Positions 16,893 to 28,563 of a DNA stretch of 64,000 nt are shown one piece after another. The DNA comes from Aureibaculum flavum. GTDB lineage: Bacteria; Bacteroidota; Bacteroidia; Flavobacteriales; Flavobacteriaceae. The translations under genes were made by a program, and so were the position numbers. How positions within the stretch are numbered: position 1 is the first letter of the stretch; each line of letters begins with the position of its first letter. Below the pieces are notes generated by a model, which worked only from the letters and a program-made list of their open reading frames with translations, was not told where the DNA came from and made no database searches. Location: positions 62,001 to 126,000 of the forward strand of contig NZ_JAEHFJ010000004.1 of NCBI RefSeq assembly GCF_016406085.1, written 5' to 3'.

Positions 16893-17300
16893 TTAATACT
16901 CTAGTTTTTCCCAAATTTGGTCTGCATTCAGATAAAAACTACCCTGCCAATCAAAGTTACATTCTGTTGGAGCAATAATAGAGAGAAATGATTCTCCGTT
17001 TTCTCTTTTGTATAAATGGTATATTTCACCATTGATGGGCTCAAAATTGAATGTTGCCTGAAAAATAAGCCTGTTGTACTCAAACTCTTCCAGCATTTTA
17101 TCATATTCCGCTTTCAACTCTAAAAATTTTGCAGCTACTTTGTGGTTTATTTTGTTAATGCTCCTGTTTTTCCAAGTAACAGTATCCGTGGTGGTAATCA
17201 CGGGTGCACCCACATTAGTGGCATAGGGTTTTAAGGACGCATCATATTTTTGAGTGTCAGTATTAAAAACTACGTTATCGGGTTTTTTATCTTTTTTCAT
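16893..17300 (-). CDS. DUF2452 family protein, first gene of the photolyase operon
   Basis: A 135-residue soluble protein containing KPYATNVGAPVITTTDTVTWK, an alpha-helical AAKFLELKAEYDKMLEEFEYN, and FEPINGEIYHLYKR...GSFYLNADQIWEKLEY, the standard DUF2452 pattern. Its function is unknown. In flavobacteria and marine proteobacteria it regularly accompanies photolyase and cryptochrome genes. As the first gene here, its promoter (about 17313-17380) should drive DUF2452, TIGR03643, the FAD-binding protein, DUF2256, the photolyase and perhaps the DoxX-like gene. Confidence 0.85.
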   Translation of the reverse strand: MKKDKKPDNVVFNTDTQKYDASLKPYATNVGAPVITTTDTVTWKNRSINKINHKVAAKFLELKAEYDKMLEEFEYNRLIFQATFNFEPINGEIYHLYKRENGESFLSIIAPTECNFDWQGSFYLNADQIWEKLEY

Positions 17301-17312
17301 TGTATTTCAATG

Positions 17313-17378
17313 TGTATGATCATACATTTAACTACAAATATACAAAATGTTTAACAAATAGTAATATAAGTTAAACAA
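17313..17378 (-). promoter_or_regulatory. Promoter/operator region of the photolyase operon
   Basis: Read on the minus strand, this region shows TTGTTTAAC (17378 to 17370), TTTGTTAAAC (17358 to 17349), a -7 element TATATTTG (17342 to 17335) and the perfect 14-nt palindrome TGTATGATCATACA (17313-17326) just upstream of the start codon. The two GTTTAAC-type boxes sit where an activator or an alternative sigma factor would bind. The palindrome lies where a repressor would block transcription. LitR-type light regulators of other bacteria bind TGTATA/TATACA-type palindromes, so light control is a reasonable inference. Confidence 0.5.
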
Positions 17379-17502
17379 TATATGAAATGCGTTTGTAATT
17401 AAGATCAATTTAGAATACCATCGAAAACGTGTATTAAAAGTACTGTAATAGATAAAACCAAAAGAAAATAATTTTTAAAATAGATCTAACGTAACATGGA
17501 AT

Positions 17503-18747
17503 TTAATTTTGAAAGAATTCCGCACCATTTTCACCTACAAAAAATACTTCTCCATTAGTATCGACAACCTTAACCAGTTTAAAACGGTCTACAGTTTCCT
17601 GAATAAGATCAATTTTAGAATATTTGGTCTCTGTGATTTTTTTAATTTGATAACCGCTATTTAAGAAAACACCATAATTATTATTTGCCTTTACTATATA
17701 AAAAGGTTGCTCAGCATTTTTATATATGGCATCGTATTCAAAAGGAATGACTACATTATTTTTCAACTTTACATAATTGCCAGTACTTTTACTCATCACT
17801 AATCCCCACTTGTTATCTTTTTTTACGATATACAAATGTCGGTACGGTTGTACCTTTAGCGTTCGTAAGTAAATGGATGCTACATCAATGTCTGAATATT
17901 TATTTTCTAGTAGTGTTTCGCCTTTTAGGTTGATAGCACCCCATTTATTTTTGCGTTTAACGACAAAGCAATCTATCTCCCATTGTTTAGGATTTATAGA
18001 GTCGTATTTTGCCTCAATAGTATCGGTAACAATTCCTACATAACGCGATCCTCTCGTTCTTTTCGCTGTAATAATCAACCCTTTTAATTTTTTTTTATGA
18101 ATGGTTTCGAACTTGGGGTAGTCATTTTTTCTAGCCACAGAAAAAGGAAAATCAATATCAAATTCGTTATTTTCATCATCCATTTTTCTTTTTTCTAAAA
18201 GTTCGCCGCTACGGTCATAGATATAAATATCACTATTTTTTTGACATATAAAACGACGTTGATAATCTTGATATTCAATTTTTTCGTAAGATATTTCAAG
18301 GAATGGATTTTGTATCGAATTAGCCACATTGTATACGCCATAGAGGTCCTTTTTTTTAACTAGAAAAAAACCAGTATTGATGTATTCTATTTGCTGAAAA
18401 TCTGTATCGAGTAGATTATTTCCATTCTTATCTATTATTCCGTATTTGGTATCCTTTTCTACGATATACAGGGAATCTGCAATGAGCATCGCATTACTTA
18501 ATGCTATGGGAACTATATTTTTCCCATTTTTATTTATGAATCCGAATACTTTGTTTTTGAACACTTTGGAAAGGTTGTTTCTATCGAAAAAGTGAACGGT
18601 ATCGTACTGAGCTTCAATTATAATTTTTCTGTTCACATCTGAAAAACCCCAAGAACCCTTATTTTTGAAGGGAATTAAAGGTTCTTCAACCTGACTGTAG
18701 GTACATTGGAAGAAAATGAGTACTGCAAGTGATACTATTGATTTCAT
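17503..18747 (-). CDS. Secreted WG-repeat protein
   Basis: A 414-residue protein with a signal peptide (ending QCTYSQ) and about six to seven WG-type repeats. Examples are KGSWGFSDVNRKIIIEAQYD, KVFGFINKNGKNIVP, TKYGIIDKNGN, NKWGAINLKGETLLENKYS and NKWGLVMSK. Each gives a short beta-rich unit, and together they probably make a beta-propeller-like surface for protein contact. Function unknown. It stands alone, with about 200 bp of non-coding sequence before the photolyase operon and 150 bp after the peroxiredoxin gene. Confidence 0.85.
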   Translation of the reverse strand: MKSIVSLAVLIFFQCTYSQVEEPLIPFKNKGSWGFSDVNRKIIIEAQYDTVHFFDRNNLSKVFKNKVFGFINKNGKNIVPIALSNAMLIADSLYIVEKDTKYGIIDKNGNNLLDTDFQQIEYINTGFFLVKKKDLYGVYNVANSIQNPFLEISYEKIEYQDYQRRFICQKNSDIYIYDRSGELLEKRKMDDENNEFDIDFPFSVARKNDYPKFETIHKKKLKGLIITAKRTRGSRYVGIVTDTIEAKYDSINPKQWEIDCFVVKRKNKWGAINLKGETLLENKYSDIDVASIYLRTLKVQPYRHLYIVKKDNKWGLVMSKSTGNYVKLKNNVVIPFEYDAIYKNAEQPFYIVKANNNYGVFLNSGYQIKKITETKYSKIDLIQETVDRFKLVKVVDTNGEVFFVGENGAEFFQN

Positions 18748-18895
18748 AGTTAATTTTTTACTTTATTTAACGGTTGAAGCTACCTAAATTTGACCTGATA
18801 CACTTTTTAAAAAAAACATAGGAATCAAACCTATATCAAAGGTACTAATTACCTCAATAATTTGGGGTACATGTTAATTATTAAAGTCAAGAAAA

Positions 18896-19402
18896 CTATG
18901 CTTCTCCTCTAGCGGGATAATCTGCTTTTAAGATATAGTCGATACCACCTAGCACATCGTTAAAACTAGGTCTACCAAATGGCATAGATTGTAAAGATTC
19001 CCAATATACGGTTTGTTCAGGTGTGATTAAGAACAACCCTGGTTCGGTAAAATGTTTAGGTTCTTCTTTGATACCTTCTGATATAAATAAGCCCCATTCT
19101 CTAGCTTCTTCAATAGGCAACCCATAACCTAACGGAATATCTGAAATATCCCAGTCTTTATAGGTGGCTTTGGCAACGTCTTCGGTATCTGAACTAATGG
19201 CTATCACAGAGACACCACGTTGGGTAAACTTATCTAATTTTTTCTGTAATTCTTCTAACTGCGATTTGCAAACAGGGCAATGTTTACCTCTATAAAACAA
19301 TACCATAGTAAAGTTTTCAGGTGATTGCTCACTCAATTTCCACGTGGTATCATTTACTAATTTAATTGTTAATTCGGGTGCTTTATCTCTCGGTTTTATC
19401 AT
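18896..19402 (-). CDS. Peroxiredoxin-like (AhpC/TSA-type) protein
   Basis: A 168-residue thioredoxin-fold protein. FYRGKHCPVCKSQLEELQKKL contains Cys42-x2-Cys45 in the position of the peroxidatic cysteine loop, followed by GVSVIAISSDTEDVAKATYKDW and an end fitting peroxiredoxin-like PF00578 members. The CxxC makes it closer to redoxin/thiol oxidoreductases than to 2-Cys AhpC. Cytoplasmic, no signal peptide. Likely reduces peroxides or protein disulfides. It is divergent from the lipoprotein gene at 19606. Confidence 0.87.
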   Translation of the reverse strand: MIKPRDKAPELTIKLVNDTTWKLSEQSPENFTMVLFYRGKHCPVCKSQLEELQKKLDKFTQRGVSVIAISSDTEDVAKATYKDWDISDIPLGYGLPIEEAREWGLFISEGIKEEPKHFTEPGLFLITPEQTVYWESLQSMPFGRPSFNDVLGGIDYILKADYPARGEA

Positions 19403-19571
19403 GTTTTTGTTTTTATTTGTTGTTCAAAGACAACTTAGACGTTAAAATGAACTATAGTTAACGCATATGCCTAAATTATTGCTTCAAATAAAGTAGCATC
19501 AATATTAAAATCTTAGAATTTAAGATTTTAATAAAATACAAGATAAATAATCTATAATTTAGAATTAAACT

Positions 19572-19579
19572 TAACTTTG
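19572..19579 (+). promoter_or_regulatory. -7 element for the lipoprotein gene
   Basis: TAACTTTG matches TAnnTTTG and lies 26 nt before the ATG at 19606, giving a leader of roughly 20 nt. A clear -33 TTG was not found. Confidence 0.5.
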
Positions 19580-19605
19580 TTATTAGCAATTAAAATGTAA
19601 TAATT

Positions 19606-20028
19606 ATGAAAACTAAAATCTTACTTGTATTCGCACTGTTTATGTTTATGCAATCCTGTAAAAATGAACCTAAAGAAAAAGAAGAAACCCGTATGGATCG
19701 TGTAATGGCGGTACATGATGAATTAATGCCCAGAATGGGAGAAATTGGAAAACTGACCACTGCTTTAGAGGCAAAGATTGATACTACTGCAACCGGAGAA
19801 AAATACAAATTAGCCAAAGATAGCCTTGTAAATGCGTATGATTATATGATGGATTGGATGAAAGGATTTGGCGATAAATTTGATTCAGAAGAGGTGTTAG
19901 AAGGTAAAGCACTTAATTCTAAAAAAGAAGCTTTATTGATTGAAGAAGAAAAAAAGGTACATATCATGAAAGATATGATGCTAGGTAGCATTGCCAATGC
20001 AGAAGCCTTGTTGGCAAAAGAAAACTAG
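19606..20028 (+). CDS. Conserved hypothetical lipoprotein
   Basis: A 140-residue protein with a lipobox (FMFMQSC, lipidated Cys at residue 19), then an almost entirely helical Met/Glu/Lys-rich body (MAVHDELMPRMGEIGKL...; AYDYMMDWMKGFGDKF). The DELMP...WM pattern is common to small flavobacterial lipoproteins of unknown function, probably periplasmic helical bundles. It is transcribed alone and converges on the S9 peptidase gene across a short repeat. Confidence 0.8.
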   Translation: MKTKILLVFALFMFMQSCKNEPKEKEETRMDRVMAVHDELMPRMGEIGKLTTALEAKIDTTATGEKYKLAKDSLVNAYDYMMDWMKGFGDKFDSEEVLEGKALNSKKEALLIEEEKKVHIMKDMMLGSIANAEALLAKEN

Positions 20029-20057
20029 AATTTCAATACGATTTGAAGGGGAAATGG

Positions 20058-22825
<2,768 letters not shown>

Positions 22826-22866
22826 AACGAAAGGGTTAGGTTGATTGTATTCAAATTTACTATTTT

Positions 22867-24486
22867 TTATTTTCTTGCCGCTTTAAACTCACTACCAGCA
22901 TACCATTTTGGGAAATGAGTCTCATTTCCTAATTTTAAGCCTACGTTATAAAATAGCTGTAAGTCCAATTGAATACCACTCAATTCAAAGGTGTTGGCAT
23001 CGTAATTATCTGATACTTGATGGTATTTAAATTTTCCATAATTATCATTGAACGCTTTCACTTCTGCAATGCTATGATTAAATCCTTCATAAGTACCGGC
23101 GGCATACAAGGCAGGAATACCGATTTTAGCAAAATTAAAATGGTCTGATCTGAAGAAACCGCCCATTTCTGGCGTTGGATCTGGGATGATGTACCTGTTT
23201 TGTTCTTTGGCTGCTGTTTTTGCGTATTCATCCATTTCGGACTGACCAAATCCAGTAATGGTTAAATCTTTCATTTTTCCTAGACTAGCAATTGCATCCA
23301 TGTTTATATTGGCTACCGTTTTTTCTGGAACGAATATGGGGTGTGCGGAATAATAAGCAGAACCCAATAAGCCTTGTTCTTCTCCAGTTAATGCAATAAA
23401 AACCATAGAACGTTTTGTGGGTCCACTTTTCTTAAACGCTTCTGCAATGGCTAATAATCCTGCAGTTCCTGAAGCATTATCTACCGCTCCATTGTAAATA
23501 GAGTCTCCATCTACCGCTTTGCCTATGCCTAGATGGTCCCAATGTCCAGAATAGATAATAAATTCATCTTTTTGATCTGTACCCGGTATCATGGCAAGGA
23601 CATTTTTAGAAACGTCTTTTTTGATGCTATTCTGAATCCCCACTGAAACGTTTACGTCTAGTGGAATCGGATGAAAACCTTTGTTGTGTGCAATGGTTTT
23701 ATAATCTTGCCCTTTCATGGTAGATATATCAAACATTTTTTGAGCACTTTCGCCACTAATCCATGTTTCAACATCTACCAGTGGAGCATCACTTTCTATG
23801 ACCAGTTTGGCACCACTCCAACTCGACTCAATTACGTTCCAACCATATGAAGCAGGTTCCGTTTCATGAATAATAATTACGCCAGCGGCACCTTGTCGTG
23901 CTGCTTCTTCATATTTATACGTCCAACGACCATAATACGTCATGGTATTTCCTTTAAATAAGGTGGAATCTCCTGATTTAAATCCCGGATCGTTAATTAA
24001 CACCACAGCCGTTTTTCCTTTCCAGTCAATACCTTCATAATCATTCCAACCATATTCAGGAGCAACAATGCCGTATCCCGCAAATACCAATTCTGAGTTT
24101 TGAAGGCTCACTTCGGGAATGGTCTTATTGGTAGTGGCTACAAAATCTTTTAAATAGGTTAAATCAAAACTTTCATTACCATTCGTAAAAATCATACTTT
24201 CAGTAGGTTTACCTATTATCTCTACCATAGGAACCTCTTGAAAATAGCTATCGCCGTTTCCTGGTAAAAGGCCTAATTTTTCAAATTCATCTTTTAAATA
24301 GTTTACGGTTTTTACTTCGCCTTCGGTAAATGGTTTTCTTCCTAAAAAGTCATCTGATGCCAAGCGTTCAATATGTGTAGCAATGGTGGTTTGATCTACT
24401 TCAACACGATTTGTATTTGATTCTTTGTCGTTTTTACAGTTGCTAAAAAGCACTGCCAGTACTAGAATTTTTAAATAATTTTTCAT
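22867..24486 (-). CDS. M28 family metallo-aminopeptidase with PA domain (lipoprotein)
   Basis: A 539-residue lipoprotein (lipobox VLFSNC) with a PA-type insertion (about residues 120-240, QGAAGVIIIHE) and an M28 zinc peptidase. The two-zinc ligands appear in order: His in SGHWDHLG, Asp in GAVDNASGTAGL, Glu-Glu in LTGEEQGLLGS, Asp in NMDAI, His in RSDHFNF. The family removes N-terminal residues from peptides, probably in the periplasm or at the cell surface. It is upstream of, and co-directional with, the S9 peptidase. Confidence 0.92.
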   Translation of the reverse strand: MKNYLKILVLAVLFSNCKNDKESNTNRVEVDQTTIATHIERLASDDFLGRKPFTEGEVKTVNYLKDEFEKLGLLPGNGDSYFQEVPMVEIIGKPTESMIFTNGNESFDLTYLKDFVATTNKTIPEVSLQNSELVFAGYGIVAPEYGWNDYEGIDWKGKTAVVLINDPGFKSGDSTLFKGNTMTYYGRWTYKYEEAARQGAAGVIIIHETEPASYGWNVIESSWSGAKLVIESDAPLVDVETWISGESAQKMFDISTMKGQDYKTIAHNKGFHPIPLDVNVSVGIQNSIKKDVSKNVLAMIPGTDQKDEFIIYSGHWDHLGIGKAVDGDSIYNGAVDNASGTAGLLAIAEAFKKSGPTKRSMVFIALTGEEQGLLGSAYYSAHPIFVPEKTVANINMDAIASLGKMKDLTITGFGQSEMDEYAKTAAKEQNRYIIPDPTPEMGGFFRSDHFNFAKIGIPALYAAGTYEGFNHSIAEVKAFNDNYGKFKYHQVSDNYDANTFELSGIQLDLQLFYNVGLKLGNETHFPKWYAGSEFKAARK

Positions 24487-24591
24487 TGTTGTTAGTTTGG
24501 TTAGATGTTGGTTTTAGAAAATAAAGATAAGATTTATTATTTACCCCTCTATTTTTGCAGATTATTCAATAGCTGCAAAGGGTTTCTTTAT

Positions 24592-24693
24592 TTATTCTTC
24601 CGCTGATGGTGTGTCTTCTTTATTAGAAGCATCATTTTTATAGTTACGCCAGATATAGAAAAGCCGTATACCCAACCTCGCAAATACTATTTG
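24592..24693 (-). pseudogene. 33-codon orphan C-terminal fragment
   Basis: In the gap between the M28 peptidase and the small lipoprotein gene, the minus strand has a short frame bounded by TAA at 24694-24696 and TAA at 24592-24594. It reads VFARLGIRLFYIWRNYKN followed by an acidic tail ending in SAEE. There is no ATG. It looks like the end of a membrane protein (aromatic/basic boundary then acidic tail), so it may be gene debris. The remaining part of the 24487-24755 interval holds nothing I can support. Confidence 0.25.
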
Positions 24694-24755
24694 TTATAAA
24701 ATTTCCAAATTCTTTAAGTACTTCTGTTTTGTTTATCTTTAGAGAAAATAATAAC

Positions 24756-25226
24756 ATGAAAATGATTCTTTCTATCTTCTTTAGTATATCTATTTTTTTA
24801 TGTGCTTGTACTTCTAAAGAGGAACCCATAAATAACGAAAATGATGAATTGGCAGCTATTGTTAGTGTGGTTTCGTCAGGTACCGAGAGTGCTTTTAGTT
24901 TTAGTGTGGGTATTTCTAGTCCGGATACTGGTTGTAACCAATATGCTGATTGGTGGGAAGTTATTGCAGAAGATGGTACGCTTTTATACCGCAGAATTTT
25001 AGACCATAGTCATGTAAATGAGCAGCCTTTTGTGAGATCTGGAGGAACCATAAACATAACCAGTACTCAAAATGTAATTATCAGGGCTCATATGAATACT
25101 TCCGGTTACGGAGTACTCGCATTTACAGGCTCTGTTGATGCGGGATTTAAAGCAATTACACTGGATGAGGATTTTTTGCAAAATTTGGCTAATGAAGCTC
25201 CTTTGCCAACAGGTTGTGCTTTTTAG
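24756..25226 (+). CDS. Small hypothetical lipoprotein
   Basis: I choose ATG at 24756 over the TTG at 24729 because it starts exactly at a lipoprotein signal peptide (MKMILSIFFSISIFLCAC). The mature part of about 140 residues is beta-rich with two cysteine-containing turns (DTGCNQYADWWEVI and LPTGCAF at the end) that could pair. The family is not recognised. It ends convergently with the MORN-type gene about 110 bp away. Confidence 0.75.
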   Translation: MKMILSIFFSISIFLCACTSKEEPINNENDELAAIVSVVSSGTESAFSFSVGISSPDTGCNQYADWWEVIAEDGTLLYRRILDHSHVNEQPFVRSGGTINITSTQNVIIRAHMNTSGYGVLAFTGSVDAGFKAITLDEDFLQNLANEAPLPTGCAF

Positions 25227-25335
25227 GTAACACTATTTACAGTATCAATTCAAAAAATAAAAGCGATTAGATAAACGCTCTACCTCCTATTTCGAATTGT
25301 AAAATACCCGCTTTATTAATTTGAAAAATTATTAA

Positions 25336-26559
25336 TTACAATTTGGTAGTCTCCCTATATGCACCTGTTTTTAAATCATATAAAATTAGGGTTCCAGATC
25401 CGTTTTTTAAGCTACCACTATTTATTCTTTTTCCTTTTTTATTGTAGCATTCAAGGACGTTATAGGGCATTTCATTTTTAAAACTTACTTTTCTGTGGAG
25501 TTGACCATTCGTAAAAAAAATGTGGGCTAGAAGCATTTTTCCATCTGAATATTCAACTTCCGTTTCTATTTTTCCATCCTCATTATAATTGCTTATAATT
25601 CCATGATACACATTGTTTTTATAGATGCCTTTTTCTTTTACATTCCCATTTTCGTAATAGGAAGTAAAAGGCCCTTCTAAACTACCATTTATTGAAATAG
25701 ATTCATAGGTCAGTTTTTCCATGTATCTTTTATTGATGCACGTTACAAGTGTATCATTACTATAATCACATTTATATAGTTTTCTTCCTTTTTTATCATA
25801 GGTTGTCCATATACCACCAATTTCACCTTCTATATAAGTGCCTTCCTTTTTCAATGTACCATCATCAAAAAAATCTTTAAAAGCTCCATGTTTTCGATAT
25901 TTCCTTAAGCCTGATCTATTTGTTCTATAGTTAATGATAGTCGTTCTATATTCATATGCACCATAATCATGCGTATCATCATTGGCATAACTTCTTTCTT
26001 CGCAATCTTTATAAGCTGCACTATAGGTGCATTTTTCAATTAAATCGCCCTTGATGTTAAAATCTCTAGTAATGCCAGTACTTATTTTACCATTTATATA
26101 CTCCAGTTTTTCAATCCATTTACCATTTTCATTATACCTGATATATTCTTTTTCTAATTTAGCATTCTCATTATAATATCCATTTTCACGTAATTGCTTA
26201 TTTTTATGATACCTTTTAAATGGACCAAACCATCGTCCATTTACACAATTTATTTCAGACAAAACAGCACCGTTTTTATAATACCAATATTGGAGACCTT
26301 CTTTTTTACCATCAATTCTATGATCTATAGATTGAATCATTTTGGTACCATAATAGTAGACTTTATCTTCTTGATATTCTCTTTTATTGTGTTTGTACGT
26401 TTTCATTTCCCGCCAAAGAGACCCGTCTAAATTGTAAATTTTTATGATTTTAATTTTTCCATATACAGGATCTTTAATAACGGTCTTCTTGCTTTTTTGG
26501 GCATAACTATTGGAAATAAAACATAGATTAACTAAAGTAAGAATAATCAATTTATACAT
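25336..26559 (-). CDS. Secreted MORN-variant (YwqK-type) repeat protein
   Basis: A 407-residue protein with a signal peptide (CFISNSYAQ) and about ten repeats of the MORN_2 type: GxxxxYYxNGxxxxE units such as GLQYWYYKNGAVLSE, GPFKRYHKNKQLRENGYY, GAFKDFFDDGTLKKEGTY, GPFTSYYENGNVKEKGIY and GIISNYNEDGKIETE. Databases label such proteins YwqK-family antitoxin, but nothing here supports a toxin partner. They are secreted or surface repeat proteins of unknown binding role. Confidence 0.85.
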   Translation of the reverse strand: MYKLIILTLVNLCFISNSYAQKSKKTVIKDPVYGKIKIIKIYNLDGSLWREMKTYKHNKREYQEDKVYYYGTKMIQSIDHRIDGKKEGLQYWYYKNGAVLSEINCVNGRWFGPFKRYHKNKQLRENGYYNENAKLEKEYIRYNENGKWIEKLEYINGKISTGITRDFNIKGDLIEKCTYSAAYKDCEERSYANDDTHDYGAYEYRTTIINYRTNRSGLRKYRKHGAFKDFFDDGTLKKEGTYIEGEIGGIWTTYDKKGRKLYKCDYSNDTLVTCINKRYMEKLTYESISINGSLEGPFTSYYENGNVKEKGIYKNNVYHGIISNYNEDGKIETEVEYSDGKMLLAHIFFTNGQLHRKVSFKNEMPYNVLECYNKKGKRINSGSLKNGSGTLILYDLKTGAYRETTKL

Positions 26560-26762
26560 TTATGGAGTTTTTTTGTTATTGTACTAAAATTTCAAATTCC
26601 GGTACCTGTTATTTAAGAATCAAATATACGTGCATACTTTAGGTATACCTACAACGCATTTTTATTCGCTTATTGTTAACCTATATTTGATATGGTTTTA
26701 TAGAAATAAAAATTCGCAAAGTAGACTATTATCTTTAGGGGTGTTAACTTCATTCTTGTTAT

Positions 26763-27770
26763 TTATAAGTTTAACTCCTTCATAATTTCTGCAAATAATT
26801 CGTACGATTTAATTCTATCATGAGCATCATAAATATTAGTAACCGCTATAAGTTCATCTGCTTCGGTTTGCTCCATAAACGCTTTAACCTGAGCTTTAAC
26901 AGTGGCTTTACTCCCAATAAAAGAATACTTTAACATTTGATGCACTTGTGGATGTTTCATTATTTCCTTTAAATCATCCGTCATTGCTGATGGAGGTTTA
27001 ACATAGTCACGATTACCAGTAAATATACCTACAATCAGTCGTATTAATGAGGTTGATAAGCGTTTGGCTTTTTCGTCAGTATCGGCAACGATAATATTAA
27101 CACCCGCCATAACATATGGTTTTTGTAAGACTTCTGAAGGCTGAAACTCATTACGGTAAATTTTTAGAGCAGCGTCTAAATGTGTAGTCGCAAAATGACT
27201 AGCAAAAGCATAAGACAATCCTTTTTTTGCAGCCAAATGAGCACTGTCTGTACTAGACCCTAAAATATAGATAGGCACATCAACACCTTCCGCAACGGTG
27301 GCACGTACTTTAGAAGTGGCATTGGCAGTTGAAAAATATCTCTGAATTTTTTCCAATTCATTGGGGAAAGATTGTGCAGCTTGCATAAAATCTGTTCGAA
27401 TGGCTTCTGCGGTTTCTCGGTCAGTCCCAGGAGCTCTACCCAAACCTAAATCAATTCGATTGGGATATAAAGACGCTAAGGTTCCAAATTGCTCGGCTAT
27501 AATTAAAGGCGAGTGGTTGGGTAACATAATACCACCCGAACCGATGCGAAGTGTTTGGGTTCCTTGGGCAACATAACCAATTAAAATAGAGGTAGCACTA
27601 CTGCCAATAGTTGATGCATTGTGATGTTCTGCTAACCAATAACGCGTGTAACCAGCGATTTCAGCATGTTGAGCCAATTTTAAGCTGTTATTGAATGTCT
27701 GTGTAAGCGTTTGACCTTCAGAAACTAAGGCGAGGTCTAAGATGGAGTATTTGGTGTTTTTTGTTTTCAT
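26763..27770 (-). CDS. LLM-class flavin-dependent oxidoreductase (luciferase-like)
   Basis: A 335-residue TIM-barrel enzyme with the luciferase-like monooxygenase pattern: RYWLAEHHN near residue 42, IRIGSGGIMLPNHSPLIIAEQFGTLASLYPNRIDLGLGRAPGTD in the middle, and PIYILGSSTDSAHLAAKKGL. This matches the YhbW/YhbR-like subgroup that uses FMNH2 and O2 on unknown substrates. Cytoplasmic. The 69-residue ORF overlapping its 5' end (27718-27927) is a shadow. The gene stands alone. Confidence 0.9.
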   Translation of the reverse strand: MKTKNTKYSILDLALVSEGQTLTQTFNNSLKLAQHAEIAGYTRYWLAEHHNASTIGSSATSILIGYVAQGTQTLRIGSGGIMLPNHSPLIIAEQFGTLASLYPNRIDLGLGRAPGTDRETAEAIRTDFMQAAQSFPNELEKIQRYFSTANATSKVRATVAEGVDVPIYILGSSTDSAHLAAKKGLSYAFASHFATTHLDAALKIYRNEFQPSEVLQKPYVMAGVNIIVADTDEKAKRLSTSLIRLIVGIFTGNRDYVKPPSAMTDDLKEIMKHPQVHQMLKYSFIGSKATVKAQVKAFMEQTEADELIAVTNIYDAHDRIKSYELFAEIMKELNL

Positions 27771-27927
27771 AATTAAAGTGTTTCCCGTTGTAATGTTGTG
27801 GGCTGAAAGTAGTCGTATTGTAATGAGTAACCTTACGCATTAGACGTATACAAAGATAATCACTTTCATTTATTTTCGATGATCTTAGCGGGGCTATTTG
27901 TATAGAAATGCGTTCCTTATTGAGCAC

Positions 27928-27957
27928 AAAAAAACCATCTCTTTTTTGAGATGGTTT
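27928..27957 (-). terminator. Intrinsic terminator after the DUF2911 gene
   Basis: Arms AAACCATCTC (27932-27941) and GAGATGGTTT (27948-27957) form a 10-bp stem with a 6-nt loop. On the minus strand the stem is followed by a run of eight T. It lies 34 bp after the DUF2911 stop. Confidence 0.85.
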
Positions 27958-27990
27958 CTTCGTATTAATTTATTAAATATTGTTTAGCTA

Positions 27991-28563
27991 CTATAAATGA
28001 GCTAATGCTTCCTCATTATTTATGGTTAATGGTATTTTTATTCTAGTAGTATCCCATCCCAACACCATTTGTGTGTTTTCTTTCTTTGTTTTAAATGCTA
28101 TTGAAAATGATTCTAGCATTTCCGCTTTCGCTACAGGCACTGAAATTCTTGCAACATCAAAGGTAGGATTGTATTGAAATGAACCTAATACATCTAAATC
28201 ACTACTCAAAATTACTTCCCATTCATCTTCACCTGGTATGGTATACATAACATACGTTCCAGAAGGTACATTTACACCACCGAAAACTACATCTTTATAA
28301 AACTTAACTTCAGTAGCTTCATTGGCACCTGTTCTCCAAATTTTATTATAAGGCACTTGATTGCCAAATACTTCTTGTTTATTTTTTGAGGGTCGGCCAT
28401 AAATCACTTTTATGATAGGCTTGGTTACTCTATTGGTTCTTAAATAAGAAATGTCATGCGGTGCTTTGTCAATAGGATCAAATGATTGAGCATTGATAAA
28501 TTCATAGTTAAAAAGAACGATAACTAATAGTAAAGCGAGTTTTTTAAGATTTCTTGTATTCAT
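27991..28563 (-). CDS. DUF2911 family exported protein
   Basis: A 190-residue protein with a signal peptide (FNYEFINAQ). The mature chain has the DUF2911 features VIYGRPSKNKQEVFGNQVPYNKIWRTGANEATEVKFYKDVVFGG and VPSGTYVMYTIPGEDEWEVILSSD, and ends with a TTRIKIPL strand. The fold is beta-sandwich-like and periplasmic; the function is unknown. It has its own intrinsic terminator. Upstream, a variant -7 (TTACTTTG on the minus strand near 28620) may be the promoter. Confidence 0.88.
   Translation of the reverse strand: MNTRNLKKLALLLVIVLFNYEFINAQSFDPIDKAPHDISYLRTNRVTKPIIKVIYGRPSKNKQEVFGNQVPYNKIWRTGANEATEVKFYKDVVFGGVNVPSGTYVMYTIPGEDEWEVILSSDLDVLGSFQYNPTFDVARISVPVAKAEMLESFSIAFKTKKENTQMVLGWDTTRIKIPLTINNEEALAHL

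Noticed and set aside
24644-24829. 61-aa minus-strand ORF upstream of the small lipoprotein gene
   Set aside because: It overlaps the lipoprotein signal peptide on the other strand and has no recognisable features; a neighbouring frame gives the better fragment call at 24592-24693.
25336-26559. YwqK-type protein as an antitoxin of a toxin-antitoxin system
   Set aside because: The name comes from the MORN-variant repeat family; the protein is exported and no toxin gene lies beside it.
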